From positions 47,858-111,857 of the forward strand of contig JAVBXN010000009.1 of the NCBI GenBank assembly GCA_030824515.1: a stretch of 64,000 nucleotides of DNA. The letters run 5' to 3'. The notes beneath the pieces are model-generated. The model had not been told where the DNA came from and made no database searches. It saw nothing but the letters and a program-made list of their open reading frames with translations. The stretch comes from Pelobacter sp. (GTDB taxonomy: Bacteria > Desulfobacterota > Desulfuromonadia > Geobacterales > Pseudopelobacteraceae). Positions 27,472 to 37,329 of the stretch are shown in pieces. The translations under genes were made by a program, and so were the position numbers. The number at the start of each line of letters is the position of its first letter. Position 1 is the stretch's first letter.

Positions 27472-28527
27472 ATGTTTCTTTTTAAAAAGAAAAAAGAGGT
27501 GATCGGCATTGATGTCGGCTCCAGTTCAGTCAAACTGGTGCAGTTGAAAGACAATAAGGGCTCATTTCAATTGCTCAATATAGGTATTATAGCCTTGCCG
27601 CAGGAAGCTATAGTTGACAATAGCCTGATGGACAGTGCATCAATTGCGGCAACAATTAAAAATCTAGTATCTAGCTTAGGCGTCAAGTCCAAAGACGTTG
27701 CTTGTTCAATTTCAGGGAATTCCGTTATTATTAGAAAAATCGTATTACCAACGATGCCTCAGGAAGAACTTGAAGATCAGATTACATGGGAAGCCGAGCA
27801 ATATATACCTTTTGATATAAATGATGTTAACATGGACTTTCAGATCCTTTCGCCGGATAGCCATGATCCCTCCAAAATGAATGTGCTGCTTGTCGCCAGT
27901 AAAAAAGATATTATCAACGACTATGTTGCAGTCTTCAATGAAGCCGGACTTCATCTTTGCGTCGTTGACGTCGATTCTTTCTCAGTCCAAAACGCATTTG
28001 AAATCAATCATGATGTTAGTGCTGACGCAATCGTCTCGTTGATAAACATTGGCGCAAGTGTCATGAATATCAATGTAGTCAAGGATGGTATAACTCTATT
28101 TACAAGAGATGTGCAGATGGGGGGCAACCTCTATACCGAAGAAATACAAAAACAGCTCGGAATAAGTGGGCATGACGCCGAGTCCGGTAAAATGCTCGCG
28201 AATGAAACCAACAATAAACCTTTGCTGGATGTATTGATAAAAGTCAATGAAACACTAATCCAGGAAATACGCCGTTCTTTGGACTTTTATAACTCAACTG
28301 CTAGTGACGATCGGATAACAAGTATCTATGTCAGTGGAGGAGGGTCGAAAGTATATAAATTGATCGAGATGATTACGGAAAAAACCGGACTGCCGGTTGA
28401 AACGATCAATCCTTTTGCAAAGCTCAAGTACAATGAAAAAGACTTTGACCCTGAATACCTGCAGGAAATCGGCCCGCTTATGGCTGTACCGGTTGGGCTC
28501 GCTATCAGGAGGGTCGGGGACAAATGA
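27472..28527 (+). CDS. pilM: Type IV pilus assembly protein PilM
   Basis: This cytoplasmic actin-like ATPase of 351 residues docks to the N-terminus of PilN. The phosphate-1 region is GIDVGSSSVKLVQLK and a phosphate-2-type segment is IYVSGGGSKVYKL. The middle contains WEAEQYIPFDINDVNMDFQI, typical of PilM. It overlaps pilN by four bases. Confidence 0.95.
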   Translation: MFLFKKKKEVIGIDVGSSSVKLVQLKDNKGSFQLLNIGIIALPQEAIVDNSLMDSASIAATIKNLVSSLGVKSKDVACSISGNSVIIRKIVLPTMPQEELEDQITWEAEQYIPFDINDVNMDFQILSPDSHDPSKMNVLLVASKKDIINDYVAVFNEAGLHLCVVDVDSFSVQNAFEINHDVSADAIVSLINIGASVMNINVVKDGITLFTRDVQMGGNLYTEEIQKQLGISGHDAESGKMLANETNNKPLLDVLIKVNETLIQEIRRSLDFYNSTASDDRITSIYVSGGGSKVYKLIEMITEKTGLPVETINPFAKLKYNEKDFDPEYLQEIGPLMAVPVGLAIRRVGDK

Positions 28528-29102
28528 TTAAAATAAATCTTCTACCTGTTCGTGCGGCTAAAAAGAAAGAAACTGCAGTACAGCAGATCATAATATTCTG
28601 TATTGTTGTTTTAGTAGTAGGTGCGGTTGTAATGTCGCTTTATTTTGTAAAACGTATTCAGGTCTCTGCTGCAAAAAATGACATTACTGCTGCAAACAAT
28701 AAAATTAATGAATTGAAAACCAAAATCGGCAAACTGGAGGAGTTGAAAGCTCTCAAAGAACAGGTTAAGAAAAAGCTTGATGTTCTCTCTCAGTTACGTA
28801 AAAACAAAACCGGCCCTGCCCAGCGATTAGCAACTATTAGTGATCTTACACCTGAGCAGTTATGGCTTACCGGCTATAGTGAAGCAGGTAGTGATGTTAA
28901 AATATCAGGAATCGCTTTTACAGAAGAGCTGATAGCCCAGTTTATGAGGGCACTTGAAGTATCTAAAGATTTCATGGCGGTAGAGCTGACTGTTTCCGAA
29001 CAGACTGAAATGGCAGGAACCAAATTGAAGAAATTTGATATTACTATGAAGCTTGAATCTGCAATAGCTCCACAGCAGCTTCCAGCTGCTGGAACGAAAT
29101 AG
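28524..29102 (+). CDS. pilN: Type IV pilus assembly protein PilN
   Basis: This bitopic inner-membrane protein of 192 residues begins with the conserved MIKINLLP that binds PilM. One transmembrane segment lies at about residues 22-45, followed by a coiled coil (KINELKTKIGKLEELKALK) and a periplasmic ferredoxin-like domain. It dimerises with PilO as part of the alignment complex. Confidence 0.94.
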   Translation: MIKINLLPVRAAKKKETAVQQIIIFCIVVLVVGAVVMSLYFVKRIQVSAAKNDITAANNKINELKTKIGKLEELKALKEQVKKKLDVLSQLRKNKTGPAQRLATISDLTPEQLWLTGYSEAGSDVKISGIAFTEELIAQFMRALEVSKDFMAVELTVSEQTEMAGTKLKKFDITMKLESAIAPQQLPAAGTK

Positions 29103-29128
29103 CGAATATCATACAGGGCGGTCAGGGT

Positions 29129-29725
29129 ATGGATCCTCAAGTAGAAAAAATACTTAAATTACCGACAAAACAGAAAATCCTGATTGTGGTTCTGGTCGCA
29201 ATTCTTGAAGCTGCTGCCTTGGTTTGGTTCGTCTATATGCCAAAGCAAAAAGAGCTTACGGGGCTTAAAGCTGAACTTTCAAAACTGCAGGGTGAGATTG
29301 ATGAAAAGACCAGGATTGCAAACAATCTACCTAAGCTTAAAGCCGAATATGATCAGCTTAATGTTGAACTTGCTAAGGCATTGACAGAACTGCCAAACTC
29401 AAAAGAAATACCTTCTCTGTTAACAAGCATTACTTCTTTAGGTAAAAACGCAGGTCTGGATTTTCTGGTTTTTCGTCCAAAAGGAGAAGTTCCAAAGGAT
29501 TTTTATGCTGAAGTACCAGTTGATATTGTTGTATCCGGTTCATACTATAGCGTAGCTAATTTCTTTGCAGCTGTAGCCAATTTGCCCCGTATTGTTAACA
29601 TTACCAACGTCGTATTTACAGATATCAAAAGCGTTAGTAATCGCATGATGACCAAGGTGACATGTCTTGCAACAACATTTCGCTTCCTTGATAAGAAAGA
29701 GATTAAGGATGATAAAAAAAAGTAA
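29129..29725 (+). CDS. pilO: Type IV pilus assembly protein PilO
   Basis: The 198-residue protein has a transmembrane segment at about residues 18-37, a coiled coil (LKAELSKLQGEIDEKTRIA) and the PilO periplasmic domain (DFYAEVPVDIVVSGSYYSVA, FFAAVANLPRIVNITNV). It pairs with PilN and contacts PilP. Its end overlaps pilP by 17 bases. Confidence 0.94.
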   Translation: MDPQVEKILKLPTKQKILIVVLVAILEAAALVWFVYMPKQKELTGLKAELSKLQGEIDEKTRIANNLPKLKAEYDQLNVELAKALTELPNSKEIPSLLTSITSLGKNAGLDFLVFRPKGEVPKDFYAEVPVDIVVSGSYYSVANFFAAVANLPRIVNITNVVFTDIKSVSNRMMTKVTCLATTFRFLDKKEIKDDKKK

Positions 29726-30263
29726 GATAATATGGTTGTCATGTACTGTTCTTGCTTGCATGCTTATGTTTCAGGCCTGCAAGAAAGATCAGCCGCCTCA
29801 ACCCGTCCCTGCTCCAGTACAGCCGGCTAATGTTGTATCAAATCAAGCCAAACCCATACAAAAGGCGGTAAGTTCTTCCTTGCTTCAAGCGCCTGCTTTA
29901 AACCAATTTGACTTCAGCAACAAGAAAGATCCATTTAAGCCTTATGTTCTTGCAAGGCCTACACGGAATACTCCTAATGAAACTGATAAAAAAGTTCAAC
30001 GGGATGCTTTGCCGATTCACAGTTTTGATGTCAGTAAATTTAAACTCATCGGTATAATTACCGGTGGCAGAGAAAATCAAGCAATGGTTATCGACCCCAA
30101 TGGAAAAGGTTATGTCATCAAGGTTGGCATGACAATCGGAAACAGTAATGGGAAAATTACATCGATTACATCCAGCGGAGTAGACGTACTGGAACAGTTT
30201 ACCGACGACAATGGAAGAGTTCGCAAGGAAAATATCAAAATAACTCTTCCCAGGAAACAATAA
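29709..30263 (+). CDS. pilP: Type IV pilus lipoprotein PilP
   Basis: The 184-residue protein starts at the ATG at 29709 inside the end of pilO; the frame from 29667 is longer but would add residues before the signal peptide. A lipobox FQAC gives a lipidated Cys near residue 23, followed by a Pro/Gln-rich linker and a beta-domain (FKLIGIITGGRENQAMVIDP, GYVIKVGMTIG) that is the PilP pilotin-like fold binding PilQ. It ends 11 bases before pilQ. Confidence 0.92.
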   Translation: MIKKSKIIWLSCTVLACMLMFQACKKDQPPQPVPAPVQPANVVSNQAKPIQKAVSSSLLQAPALNQFDFSNKKDPFKPYVLARPTRNTPNETDKKVQRDALPIHSFDVSKFKLIGIITGGRENQAMVIDPNGKGYVIKVGMTIGNSNGKITSITSSGVDVLEQFTDDNGRVRKENIKITLPRKQ

Positions 30264-30273
30264 GGAGTTCCGC

Positions 30274-32997
30274 ATGAAGTGGATGACAAAAGCAATGATG
30301 ATGTCAGCCTTTGCCTTCGTTATTATGAACACGTTTATTTTTGTCTTGCCAGTAACCATGGCTTTTGCTGTTACGGATTCTGCCCTATCCAAGCTTTCAG
30401 CAATAGAATCGATAAAATCTTCGGGCGAAGGTATTACTACGGAACTGGTTATCAAACTTTCTTCACCGGCGACCTATACAAGTTATAAAACATCTGCACC
30501 ACTTCGACTTGTCATTGATTTATCCCAAACAACAACCGGTGTTGTAACTGCACCGATAATAATTAATAAAGGTAATTTTAAAACAGTGACTGTCAGTCGA
30601 TTTGATACCGATGCCGGTGTGCTGACTCGTATAGACGTTGAATTGGTGAAAGATAGTGAGGCTGTTTTAACTTCAACGCCTTCCACTCCAGGAGAATTAC
30701 GCGTAACTTTTCCTGCTTTGGTAGAAAGTCTGTCAACAGTAGCAACTGTGCCAGTAAAACCGCTAATTGATGAACCGGTTGCACCTATAGCTGATACCGC
30801 AACTATTGCGCCTAACAATATCTCAGATACATCAAAGACTAAGCTTAAATCTATTAAAACAATAAATAATACAATTGTACTTGAATTAGAAGGAGCAATA
30901 ACTGACTTCAAGACATTTCGCCTGAGTAAACCAGAGCGATATGTTGTTGATTTGATGGATGTTCAAAGCGAATTATCTGCCAGATTGTTGCCATTGAATT
31001 CATCGGGAGTCGCATCCGCCAGAGTTGGTCTTTACCCTGATAAAGTCCGGGTTGTACTTGATGCCGTAAACGGATCATTTCCTGAAGCAAGCGCAGTAAA
31101 GACAGCCGATGGTGTAGTCATCACACTTAATAACAACAAAACCGTTGATGAAAACTCGAATACCAAACTGACTGCAACACATTCCACCAAAACTGTTGAA
31201 CCGCTCCCTGTACAGGAAGTAAAGGATTCGACAGCTCTCAAGACATCACCTGAATCCTACCCATTGCCGTTGGAAAAGACATCTAATAATAAAAAAACTA
31301 AATCAATAAGTTCGTCTGCCGTTGAAATGATTGACTTTCAAGTCGTAGATGGAACATCCAGGATAGCAATCAAGATTAATGGAGAAATCGTAGCAGAACA
31401 ACCTGTAAAATCCCCCGGATTTATTACGGTGACATTGAAAAATACGTCGCTCCCCAAAAATCTGCAACGTTCGCTCGAAACCCACTCTTTTGTAACTCCT
31501 GTACTTAGAGTTACACCGCTGATGGTCAAAGTGAAAACTGGAACAGATACTAAAGTGCGTATCGCCATGCGTTCCGCAGCCCCTTATGAAACTCGCCAAG
31601 AAGGCGACATGTTGTTCATTAATATTAAAAACCCGGAAGGATTGACTGCTGATAAACTTGGAATTGAAACCACTGATTCAAAAATAAAGCCCGCACGGCA
31701 GTCAGTATCCAAGTCCCGAGATGATGAACTATCTACTGAAATTGCCCCAGTGATGGAGCCTTCTTCCAGGCAGGGAGATACTGCACACAGGTATAAAGGA
31801 AGAAAAGTTACGCTTGAGTTTGCTGACGCCGAAGTACGCAAAATATTCCAGCTTCTGTCTGAAGTCAGCAATAAGAACTTTGTACTTGGCGATGATGTTA
31901 CTGGCGCTATCAGCCTTAAGCTTGTTAACGTACCGTGGGATCAGGCATTGGATATAATCCTGGATACCAAGGGACTTGATAAGCGTGAAGACGGAAATAT
32001 TATTCTGATTAAGGGAAAAGGCAAGTTCAAGTCACAGGCCGAGGAAGAGCAAGAAATCAAAAAAGCATTGATTAAAGCAATTGAACTGAAAACTGAAACA
32101 TTTAATATTAACTACGCCGATCTTGCTACAATTGCATCCCAATTTAACGGACTTAAGAGCGAGCGAGGCATAATTTCACAGGATGCTCGAACCAACAAAG
32201 TTATTGTCAAAGATATTCCACAAAATCTAAGCGACATGCGTAAATTGTTGGTGCAACTGGATGTGCCTGAGAAGCAGGTAATGATTGAAGCCAGGATTGT
32301 TGAGGCAAGCTCATCGTTTACAAGAAACCTAGGCGTTAACTGGGGCATCCACTATCGTGATGGTTCTGCTTCATTTCTTGGAATAAACTCTTTGGACACC
32401 GGTTTCGGTGGTTTAACATCAGCACCACCCAGAACTGGAACAGGTACTAGTTCTGGGGGCAGCATGGGAATCTCTTTTGGCACACTTTCAAGTAACATAC
32501 AGCTTGATATGAGGCTCAATGCAGCTGCCAGTGCCGGGATGGTGAAAATAGTATCAACACCCAAAGTTGCAACCCTGAATAATAAAACCGCAAAAATTAC
32601 ACAGGGGCAGCAGATTCCTTATACATCATCAACATCCGATAAAGTCGAAACAAAGTTTATTGAAGCGGCGCTTTCACTAGAAGTAACTCCACATATAAAT
32701 GCCAACGGTACCATTGGAATGAAAATTGATGCAAAGAATGACTCTCCTGGACAGTCTACCGGAACAACTGCTCCTCCGATAAATAAAAAGCAGGCCACAA
32801 CAGAGATGCTTCTTCGTGATGGTGAGACCACTGTTATCGGTGGTATTTATGTTGATTCCGACAATACATCAGATGATGGTGTGCCGTATTTGATGGATAT
32901 TCCTCTTCTGGGCAAATTATTTAAGACCAATAATAAAACCAAGACTAAAACCGAGCTATTGATTTTTATCACTCCCAGAATACTTGGCACAATCTAG
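30274..32997 (+). CDS. pilQ: Type IV pilus secretin PilQ
   Basis: The 907-residue outer-membrane secretin has a signal peptide (about residues 1-34) and AMIN domains near residues 45-130, 190-280 and 345-450 (for example LRLVIDLSQTTT and RYVVDLMDVQ). The STN/N0 domain is VTLEFADAEVRKIFQLLSEV (about 510-575), then secretin N, and the secretin core with EARIVEASSSFTRNLGVNWG and the final VPYLMDIPLLGKLF and TELLIFITPRIL. Three AMIN-like repeats make it longer than many homologues. It forms the outer-membrane pore for the pilus. Confidence 0.95.
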   Translation: MKWMTKAMMMSAFAFVIMNTFIFVLPVTMAFAVTDSALSKLSAIESIKSSGEGITTELVIKLSSPATYTSYKTSAPLRLVIDLSQTTTGVVTAPIIINKGNFKTVTVSRFDTDAGVLTRIDVELVKDSEAVLTSTPSTPGELRVTFPALVESLSTVATVPVKPLIDEPVAPIADTATIAPNNISDTSKTKLKSIKTINNTIVLELEGAITDFKTFRLSKPERYVVDLMDVQSELSARLLPLNSSGVASARVGLYPDKVRVVLDAVNGSFPEASAVKTADGVVITLNNNKTVDENSNTKLTATHSTKTVEPLPVQEVKDSTALKTSPESYPLPLEKTSNNKKTKSISSSAVEMIDFQVVDGTSRIAIKINGEIVAEQPVKSPGFITVTLKNTSLPKNLQRSLETHSFVTPVLRVTPLMVKVKTGTDTKVRIAMRSAAPYETRQEGDMLFINIKNPEGLTADKLGIETTDSKIKPARQSVSKSRDDELSTEIAPVMEPSSRQGDTAHRYKGRKVTLEFADAEVRKIFQLLSEVSNKNFVLGDDVTGAISLKLVNVPWDQALDIILDTKGLDKREDGNIILIKGKGKFKSQAEEEQEIKKALIKAIELKTETFNINYADLATIASQFNGLKSERGIISQDARTNKVIVKDIPQNLSDMRKLLVQLDVPEKQVMIEARIVEASSSFTRNLGVNWGIHYRDGSASFLGINSLDTGFGGLTSAPPRTGTGTSSGGSMGISFGTLSSNIQLDMRLNAAASAGMVKIVSTPKVATLNNKTAKITQGQQIPYTSSTSDKVETKFIEAALSLEVTPHINANGTIGMKIDAKNDSPGQSTGTTAPPINKKQATTEMLLRDGETTVIGGIYVDSDNTSDDGVPYLMDIPLLGKLFKTNNKTKTKTELLIFITPRILGTI

Positions 32998-33008
32998 ACG
33001 GATATCGC

Positions 33009-33593
33009 ATGCCCCTGGCAAATAGTAACGCTGACCAGCGTTGGACATATGCTGATTATCTGAATTGGCCCGATGATGAACGCTGGGAGATTATTGATGG
33101 TGTTGCTTATGCCATGAGTCCTGCGCCCGGTAGACGCCATCAGGAACTGTCCGTGGAATTGGGTCGGCAGTTTGCGAATCATCTGAAATGTAAACCCTGC
33201 AAATTGTTTTCCGCTCCCTTTGATGTGCGCTTGGCTGAGCGTCTTGGGATGTCAGATGATAAAGTTGAAACAGTTGTGCAGCCGGATCTTCTGGTGGTAT
33301 GTGACAGCTCCAAGTTGGATGAACGTGGTTGTAACGGCCCTCCCGATCTGATAATTGAAATCACTTCCCCGTCAACCGGTAAAAATGATCTGACCATTAA
33401 GTTTGATTTATATCAGCGACATGGAGTCAAGGAATACTGGATTGTTCACCCGGCCGAACAGACAGTGATGGTCTTTAAATTGCTTGAAAACGGAATGTAT
33501 GGCGTTCCTGGTCGGTTTGGTGGTAGCGACCAGATAGATGTTCCTCTTTTAGGTGAGTTGGTGATTGCGCTTGGAGACGTATTTGCGGACTAA
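33009..33593 (+). CDS. Uma2 family (DUF820) putative endonuclease
   Basis: The 194-residue protein has the Uma2/PD-(D/E)XK pattern: RWEIIDGVAYAMSPAP and RHQELSVELGRQF at the N-terminus, VVQPDLLVVCD carrying the Asp, and PPDLIIEITSPST with the Glu, then KFDLYQRHGVKEYWIV. Such proteins are common in cyanobacteria and some other genomes, usually without known targets. It begins 11 bases after pilQ and is followed 19 bases later by the Ig-like lipoprotein, so it is embedded in the pilus unit, with no evident functional link. Confidence 0.85.
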   Translation: MPLANSNADQRWTYADYLNWPDDERWEIIDGVAYAMSPAPGRRHQELSVELGRQFANHLKCKPCKLFSAPFDVRLAERLGMSDDKVETVVQPDLLVVCDSSKLDERGCNGPPDLIIEITSPSTGKNDLTIKFDLYQRHGVKEYWIVHPAEQTVMVFKLLENGMYGVPGRFGGSDQIDVPLLGELVIALGDVFAD

Positions 33594-33612
33594 TTATTAA
33601 ATGGGGGGATAC

Positions 33613-36600
33613 ATGAAGAGATTAATTAAGATTATATCAATTCCAGTGCTGCTAATGTTGTTTGGTTGCTCTGGTGGGGGAGGGGCTGCTGGTAATGCAA
33701 CTTTCTCAATGTCATTGTCTGCTACATCAGTTGTTGCCGGTGGCAGCGTATCCTCAACTGCGCAACTCACATCAACAACTACACAACCGGTCAATAATAT
33801 TGATGTTACCTATACATCTAATCGCACGGATTTAATTCACTTTGCTACTAATACAGCAACAAACTCCGGTGGTAGTAGTATTACTGTCAAAACTAATTCT
33901 TCCGGAAGCGCATATGTCGTATTGAACATTGACAACTCAGTTGCCATTCCGGCAGAAGGAGTAAGTGTTAGTATCACTGCTACATCATCGGGAATGTCAT
34001 CTACAAAACAGTTAACAGTTACAGCTGTATCAGGTGGTACAGGCACTGTCGGAGGAACAAAAGTTCAATTGTCTTTGGATAAAGCATCTATTCAGGATAA
34101 TGGCGGACAGGCGGTTGCAACAGCAACGGTCACTGATTCAGCCGGCAACATTTTGAGTGGACAGACTGTAACATTTTCAATTTCACCGACAACTGGCCCT
34201 GCCACAATTCTACCTATTAATGGCGGAGTTACCGATAGTTCGGGGCGAGCTTTTGCAACTATCACAGGAACTACTACCGGCACAACACAAAATATATTTA
34301 TTTATGCAACAACGTCCAATATTTCAACTGCTCAACCGTTGGCGGTTGTACCGTCATCATCAACAACACCTTCTTCAATACCTAAAAATATTGCATTGAG
34401 TTTCGGAAAAACTTCGCTGCAACCCACAGAACAGACAATACTTACAGCGACGGTAACTGATGGAAGCAGCTTGCCTGTCGCAAATCAGGCGGTATCTTTT
34501 TCACTTCAACCGTCTGGAGTTCACGCAACAATTTCTCCAATAAACAGTGGCCTTACTGACAGTGCTGGCAAAGCATATGCTGTTGTGTCTGCAACTACTG
34601 CAACCGCAACAGAGAATGTCGTTGTATATGCAATAACCGGTGTGTCTCCCAATACCGTTACCGGTTCATCAATAATTCAAGTATTGCCCCCTGGTTCAAC
34701 ATCCACAACACTCCCGGCTGCGAATATCTCCATGATACCCGACAAAACAAGTATACAGCCAAATGGACAGGCACTTATAACCACGACTATTACCGACGCA
34801 GCATCTGCCGTAGTGTCTGGAGCTGTTGTTACTTTTAGTGTTGTATCGGGGCCGATTACTTTGGTTACGCCTGCTTCTGCAACTACAGGTGGAGACGGAA
34901 AAGTACTTGCCGTTGTTCAGGCAAATGCTACAACAAATCCAACATATGCCTTAATTAAGGCAACAACCGCAAATGGAGCTACACAAACAATATCCATGGT
35001 GATTGCGCCAACTGGCAAACCGCAACTTACCTTGAGCATAGCCAAGCAGACAATCGAGGCTACCGATCAGGAGGTGTTGGCAACGGTTCAGGTGCTTGAC
35101 AGCGATGGTAATCCAGTAAATGGTCAAACAGTTACTTTCTCTAAAATATCAGGACCGTTTACCGTGGACTCAACGCTGGTTACCGTGACAACCGGTTCAG
35201 ACGGAAAAGCTACAACAAAATTGACCCCTACAGCCACAGCGTTTGCATCCAACATGTTACTGTCGATGCAGCTGTCGTATCAGGGTACCACCTATTCACT
35301 GGTTGCGACTGCTCTTGTGAATCCTGCTGTTAAACTTTCAGTGACACTTGATTCCGCTACTGTTGATACAGTGGGGCAGATTATCGCTACCGCAGTTGCA
35401 ACCACCGCCAGCGGCACCCCTCTGCCTGGACAGGTTGTTACATTCAGTATAACCGGTCCCGGTACAATTGTTGGGCAAAGCTCGACATCAGCTGCAGATG
35501 GCACATCAAAAGCGGTCATTACACATGACGCCACATCAAACATAGGTAACATAATAGTGGAGGCTTCCATTACATATGGCGGAACAACCTACAGAGCGTA
35601 CGCAACGGCTGTACCTAAAACGATTATTATGAAACTGGAGCTTTTTGTTCAATCTGATTTTGGTCCTTCATACAATACAACAAGCCTTATAGGCAGTTCT
35701 TTGACTGATTATCCGACAACTATGGTTGATGGACTTACACCAGGTTTGCCTATAAAAGCCAAGTTTACTTATCCTGACGGTACGCCTGTTCCCAATCAGA
35801 CCATTACATTCACAGCACTTGACCCTGGTCTGTTCTGGAATACATCCGGTGGAGCACAGAACGGCTCATCCGTTGTGGCGACAACCACTACAAGTGGTGA
35901 GGCCTATGTTGTCGCAGTTCCTGGCAATTTCAATGCATCAGGATTTATTCATATTGAGGCAAGCACCGTGATAAACGGTGTTACCTATAAGCAGGTTATG
36001 CCGATTGCAGTCCAGGCCAGACAATTGCAGAAAACATTTACGCTTGATAATGTAGCTTTGGTTATTTCTCCTAACTCATTTACTAACGTAAATGGTACTT
36101 ATAACCTTAAAGATTCCAACAACGCGCCAATAGTTGGTCAGAATGTTACATTCAGTATTATCTCTGGCCCGGCTACTGTTACAGCTCCTGCAACCGCTGC
36201 AACCGATGGTTCCGGCAATGCGACAGTCTTCATTAAGGCAGGTCCTAATGTGACTGCAAGAGAAACGGTATATGTCAATGCGGCCGTTACAATTAATGGT
36301 GTTACACATAACACTGTAAGTTCCTTTACAGTGGATCCATCGATTAAGTTGAGTCTGATAACTGACGTAACTGTTGTTAACAAGGTTGGAACGAGTGGCG
36401 GACAGGTTATAGCAACTGCAACACTTACCGATTCAGGTAACGTTGCAATCTCCGGACAAAATGTAACCTTCGTTATCCTGGGAACATCACCGGCTACAAT
36501 TACATCCGCTGCCACAACTGCTACCTCCACTAGTGGTGAGGCTAAAGCCACCATTCAGACAACCGCTGTAAATTCCACTCAGAATGTACTTGTACAGGCA

Positions 36601-37053
36601 ACAACTTCATATGCCGGTGTTACATATACTCAGGTAACTGCATTTCAGGTTACAACAGGTATTGGATCTCTTGTTGTTACTGCACCCGCAACTACAAGTT
36701 CATCTGCAAAGGCACCAGCAAGTGTGGTATGGTTGACCTCGATACCAGTCACTCTTATGGATGCAAACGGTAACCCTAGGACAAATGTTCCAGTAACTCT
36801 CTCGGTGTCTTCGTCATTAGGTGGAGCAGGAACTTATCGAGTGGTTGACCCTGCAACTAACGGGTTGGTGGCTGCTGCAACTGTGAACACTGATTCTAAA
36901 GGCGTGGCTATGTTTGAAATACAAACACCCGTTTTGTCTGTTGGAACCGTTGGGGATTTCGATACAACACAGGTTGTGTGGCAAGCACGGACAAATGACG
37001 CAACACCGGTTATTGGATATGCTGCCAGCACATACAACCTGACTGGTAGTTAA
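33613..37053 (+). CDS. Lipoprotein with about ten tandem Ig-like (Big_1/invasin type) domains
   Basis: The 1146-residue protein starts at the ATG at 33613 with GGGGGA upstream. The signal peptide ends in the lipobox LFGC, so Cys17 should be lipidated. About ten domains of roughly 90-110 residues follow, each with a pattern such as DKASIQDNGGQAVATATVTD, GQTVTFSI and TDSSGRAFATI. The sequence is very rich in Thr, Ser, Ala and Val and poor in Cys. The protein is probably anchored in the outer membrane and extends outward as an adhesin or scaffold. Its position at the end of the pilMNOPQ unit suggests co-expression with the pilus. No anchoring signal is seen at the C-terminus. Confidence 0.85.
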   Translation: MKRLIKIISIPVLLMLFGCSGGGGAAGNATFSMSLSATSVVAGGSVSSTAQLTSTTTQPVNNIDVTYTSNRTDLIHFATNTATNSGGSSITVKTNSSGSAYVVLNIDNSVAIPAEGVSVSITATSSGMSSTKQLTVTAVSGGTGTVGGTKVQLSLDKASIQDNGGQAVATATVTDSAGNILSGQTVTFSISPTTGPATILPINGGVTDSSGRAFATITGTTTGTTQNIFIYATTSNISTAQPLAVVPSSSTTPSSIPKNIALSFGKTSLQPTEQTILTATVTDGSSLPVANQAVSFSLQPSGVHATISPINSGLTDSAGKAYAVVSATTATATENVVVYAITGVSPNTVTGSSIIQVLPPGSTSTTLPAANISMIPDKTSIQPNGQALITTTITDAASAVVSGAVVTFSVVSGPITLVTPASATTGGDGKVLAVVQANATTNPTYALIKATTANGATQTISMVIAPTGKPQLTLSIAKQTIEATDQEVLATVQVLDSDGNPVNGQTVTFSKISGPFTVDSTLVTVTTGSDGKATTKLTPTATAFASNMLLSMQLSYQGTTYSLVATALVNPAVKLSVTLDSATVDTVGQIIATAVATTASGTPLPGQVVTFSITGPGTIVGQSSTSAADGTSKAVITHDATSNIGNIIVEASITYGGTTYRAYATAVPKTIIMKLELFVQSDFGPSYNTTSLIGSSLTDYPTTMVDGLTPGLPIKAKFTYPDGTPVPNQTITFTALDPGLFWNTSGGAQNGSSVVATTTTSGEAYVVAVPGNFNASGFIHIEASTVINGVTYKQVMPIAVQARQLQKTFTLDNVALVISPNSFTNVNGTYNLKDSNNAPIVGQNVTFSIISGPATVTAPATAATDGSGNATVFIKAGPNVTARETVYVNAAVTINGVTHNTVSSFTVDPSIKLSLITDVTVVNKVGTSGGQVIATATLTDSGNVAISGQNVTFVILGTSPATITSAATTATSTSGEAKATIQTTAVNSTQNVLVQATTSYAGVTYTQVTAFQVTTGIGSLVVTAPATTSSSAKAPASVVWLTSIPVTLMDANGNPRTNVPVTLSVSSSLGGAGTYRVVDPATNGLVAAATVNTDSKGVAMFEIQTPVLSVGTVGDFDTTQVVWQARTNDATPVIGYAASTYNLTGS

Positions 37054-37097
37054 TTAAGTGATTTGAGTTGTTATACACACTATTAATTGGATGTAAA

Positions 37098-37130
37098 ATC
37101 ACCGCCTTCGGACAAACCAGAGGCGGTGAT
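37098..37130 (+). terminator. Hairpin after the Ig-like lipoprotein gene
   Basis: Perfect ten-base arms ATCACCGCCT and AGGCGGTGAT flank a 13-base loop, 45 bases after the stop codon. Only CTTAT follows, so it is a weak intrinsic terminator or an RNA-stabilising hairpin. Confidence 0.55.
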
Positions 37131-37187
37131 CTTATGGCACCGTATCAGTGATAAATCAAATTATGTCATTATGATAACAATATAAAT

Positions 37188-37231
37188 AAAAAAACAGGCA
37201 CTTACGATATATCGCAAGTGCCTGTTTTTTT
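37188..37231. terminator. Bidirectional terminator between the pilus unit and tRNA-Gln
   Basis: A run of A, the arms ACAGGCACTT (37194-37203) and AAGTGCCTGT (37216-37225), and a run of T give a U-tract on both strands. It can end the plus-strand pilus unit and the minus-strand ispE/tRNA-Gln unit. Confidence 0.85.
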
Positions 37232-37232
37232 A

Positions 37233-37307
37233 TGGCTGGGGCGCCAGGGATCGAACCTGGGAATGTCGGAATCAAAATCCGATGCCTTACCGCTTGGCGA
37301 CGCCCCA
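37233..37307 (-). tRNA. tRNA-Gln (anticodon TTG)
   Basis: On the minus strand the acceptor arms TGGGGCG and CGCCCCA pair, the anticodon stem TCGGA/TCCGA encloses the loop TTTTGAT with anticodon TTG, and the T arm CCAGGTTCGATCCCTGG is standard. The CCA end is encoded. It lies 23 bases after ispE and is followed by a terminator. Confidence 0.95.
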
Positions 37308-37329
37308 ATATGAAATTTGTATTGATAAC

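Noticed and set aside
33800..37000. Repetitive DNA that might be a CRISPR array or tandem repeat cluster
   Set aside because: The periodicity comes from diverged Ig-like domains of about 300 bases, not from identical short repeats with spacers. No CRISPR array was seen elsewhere.
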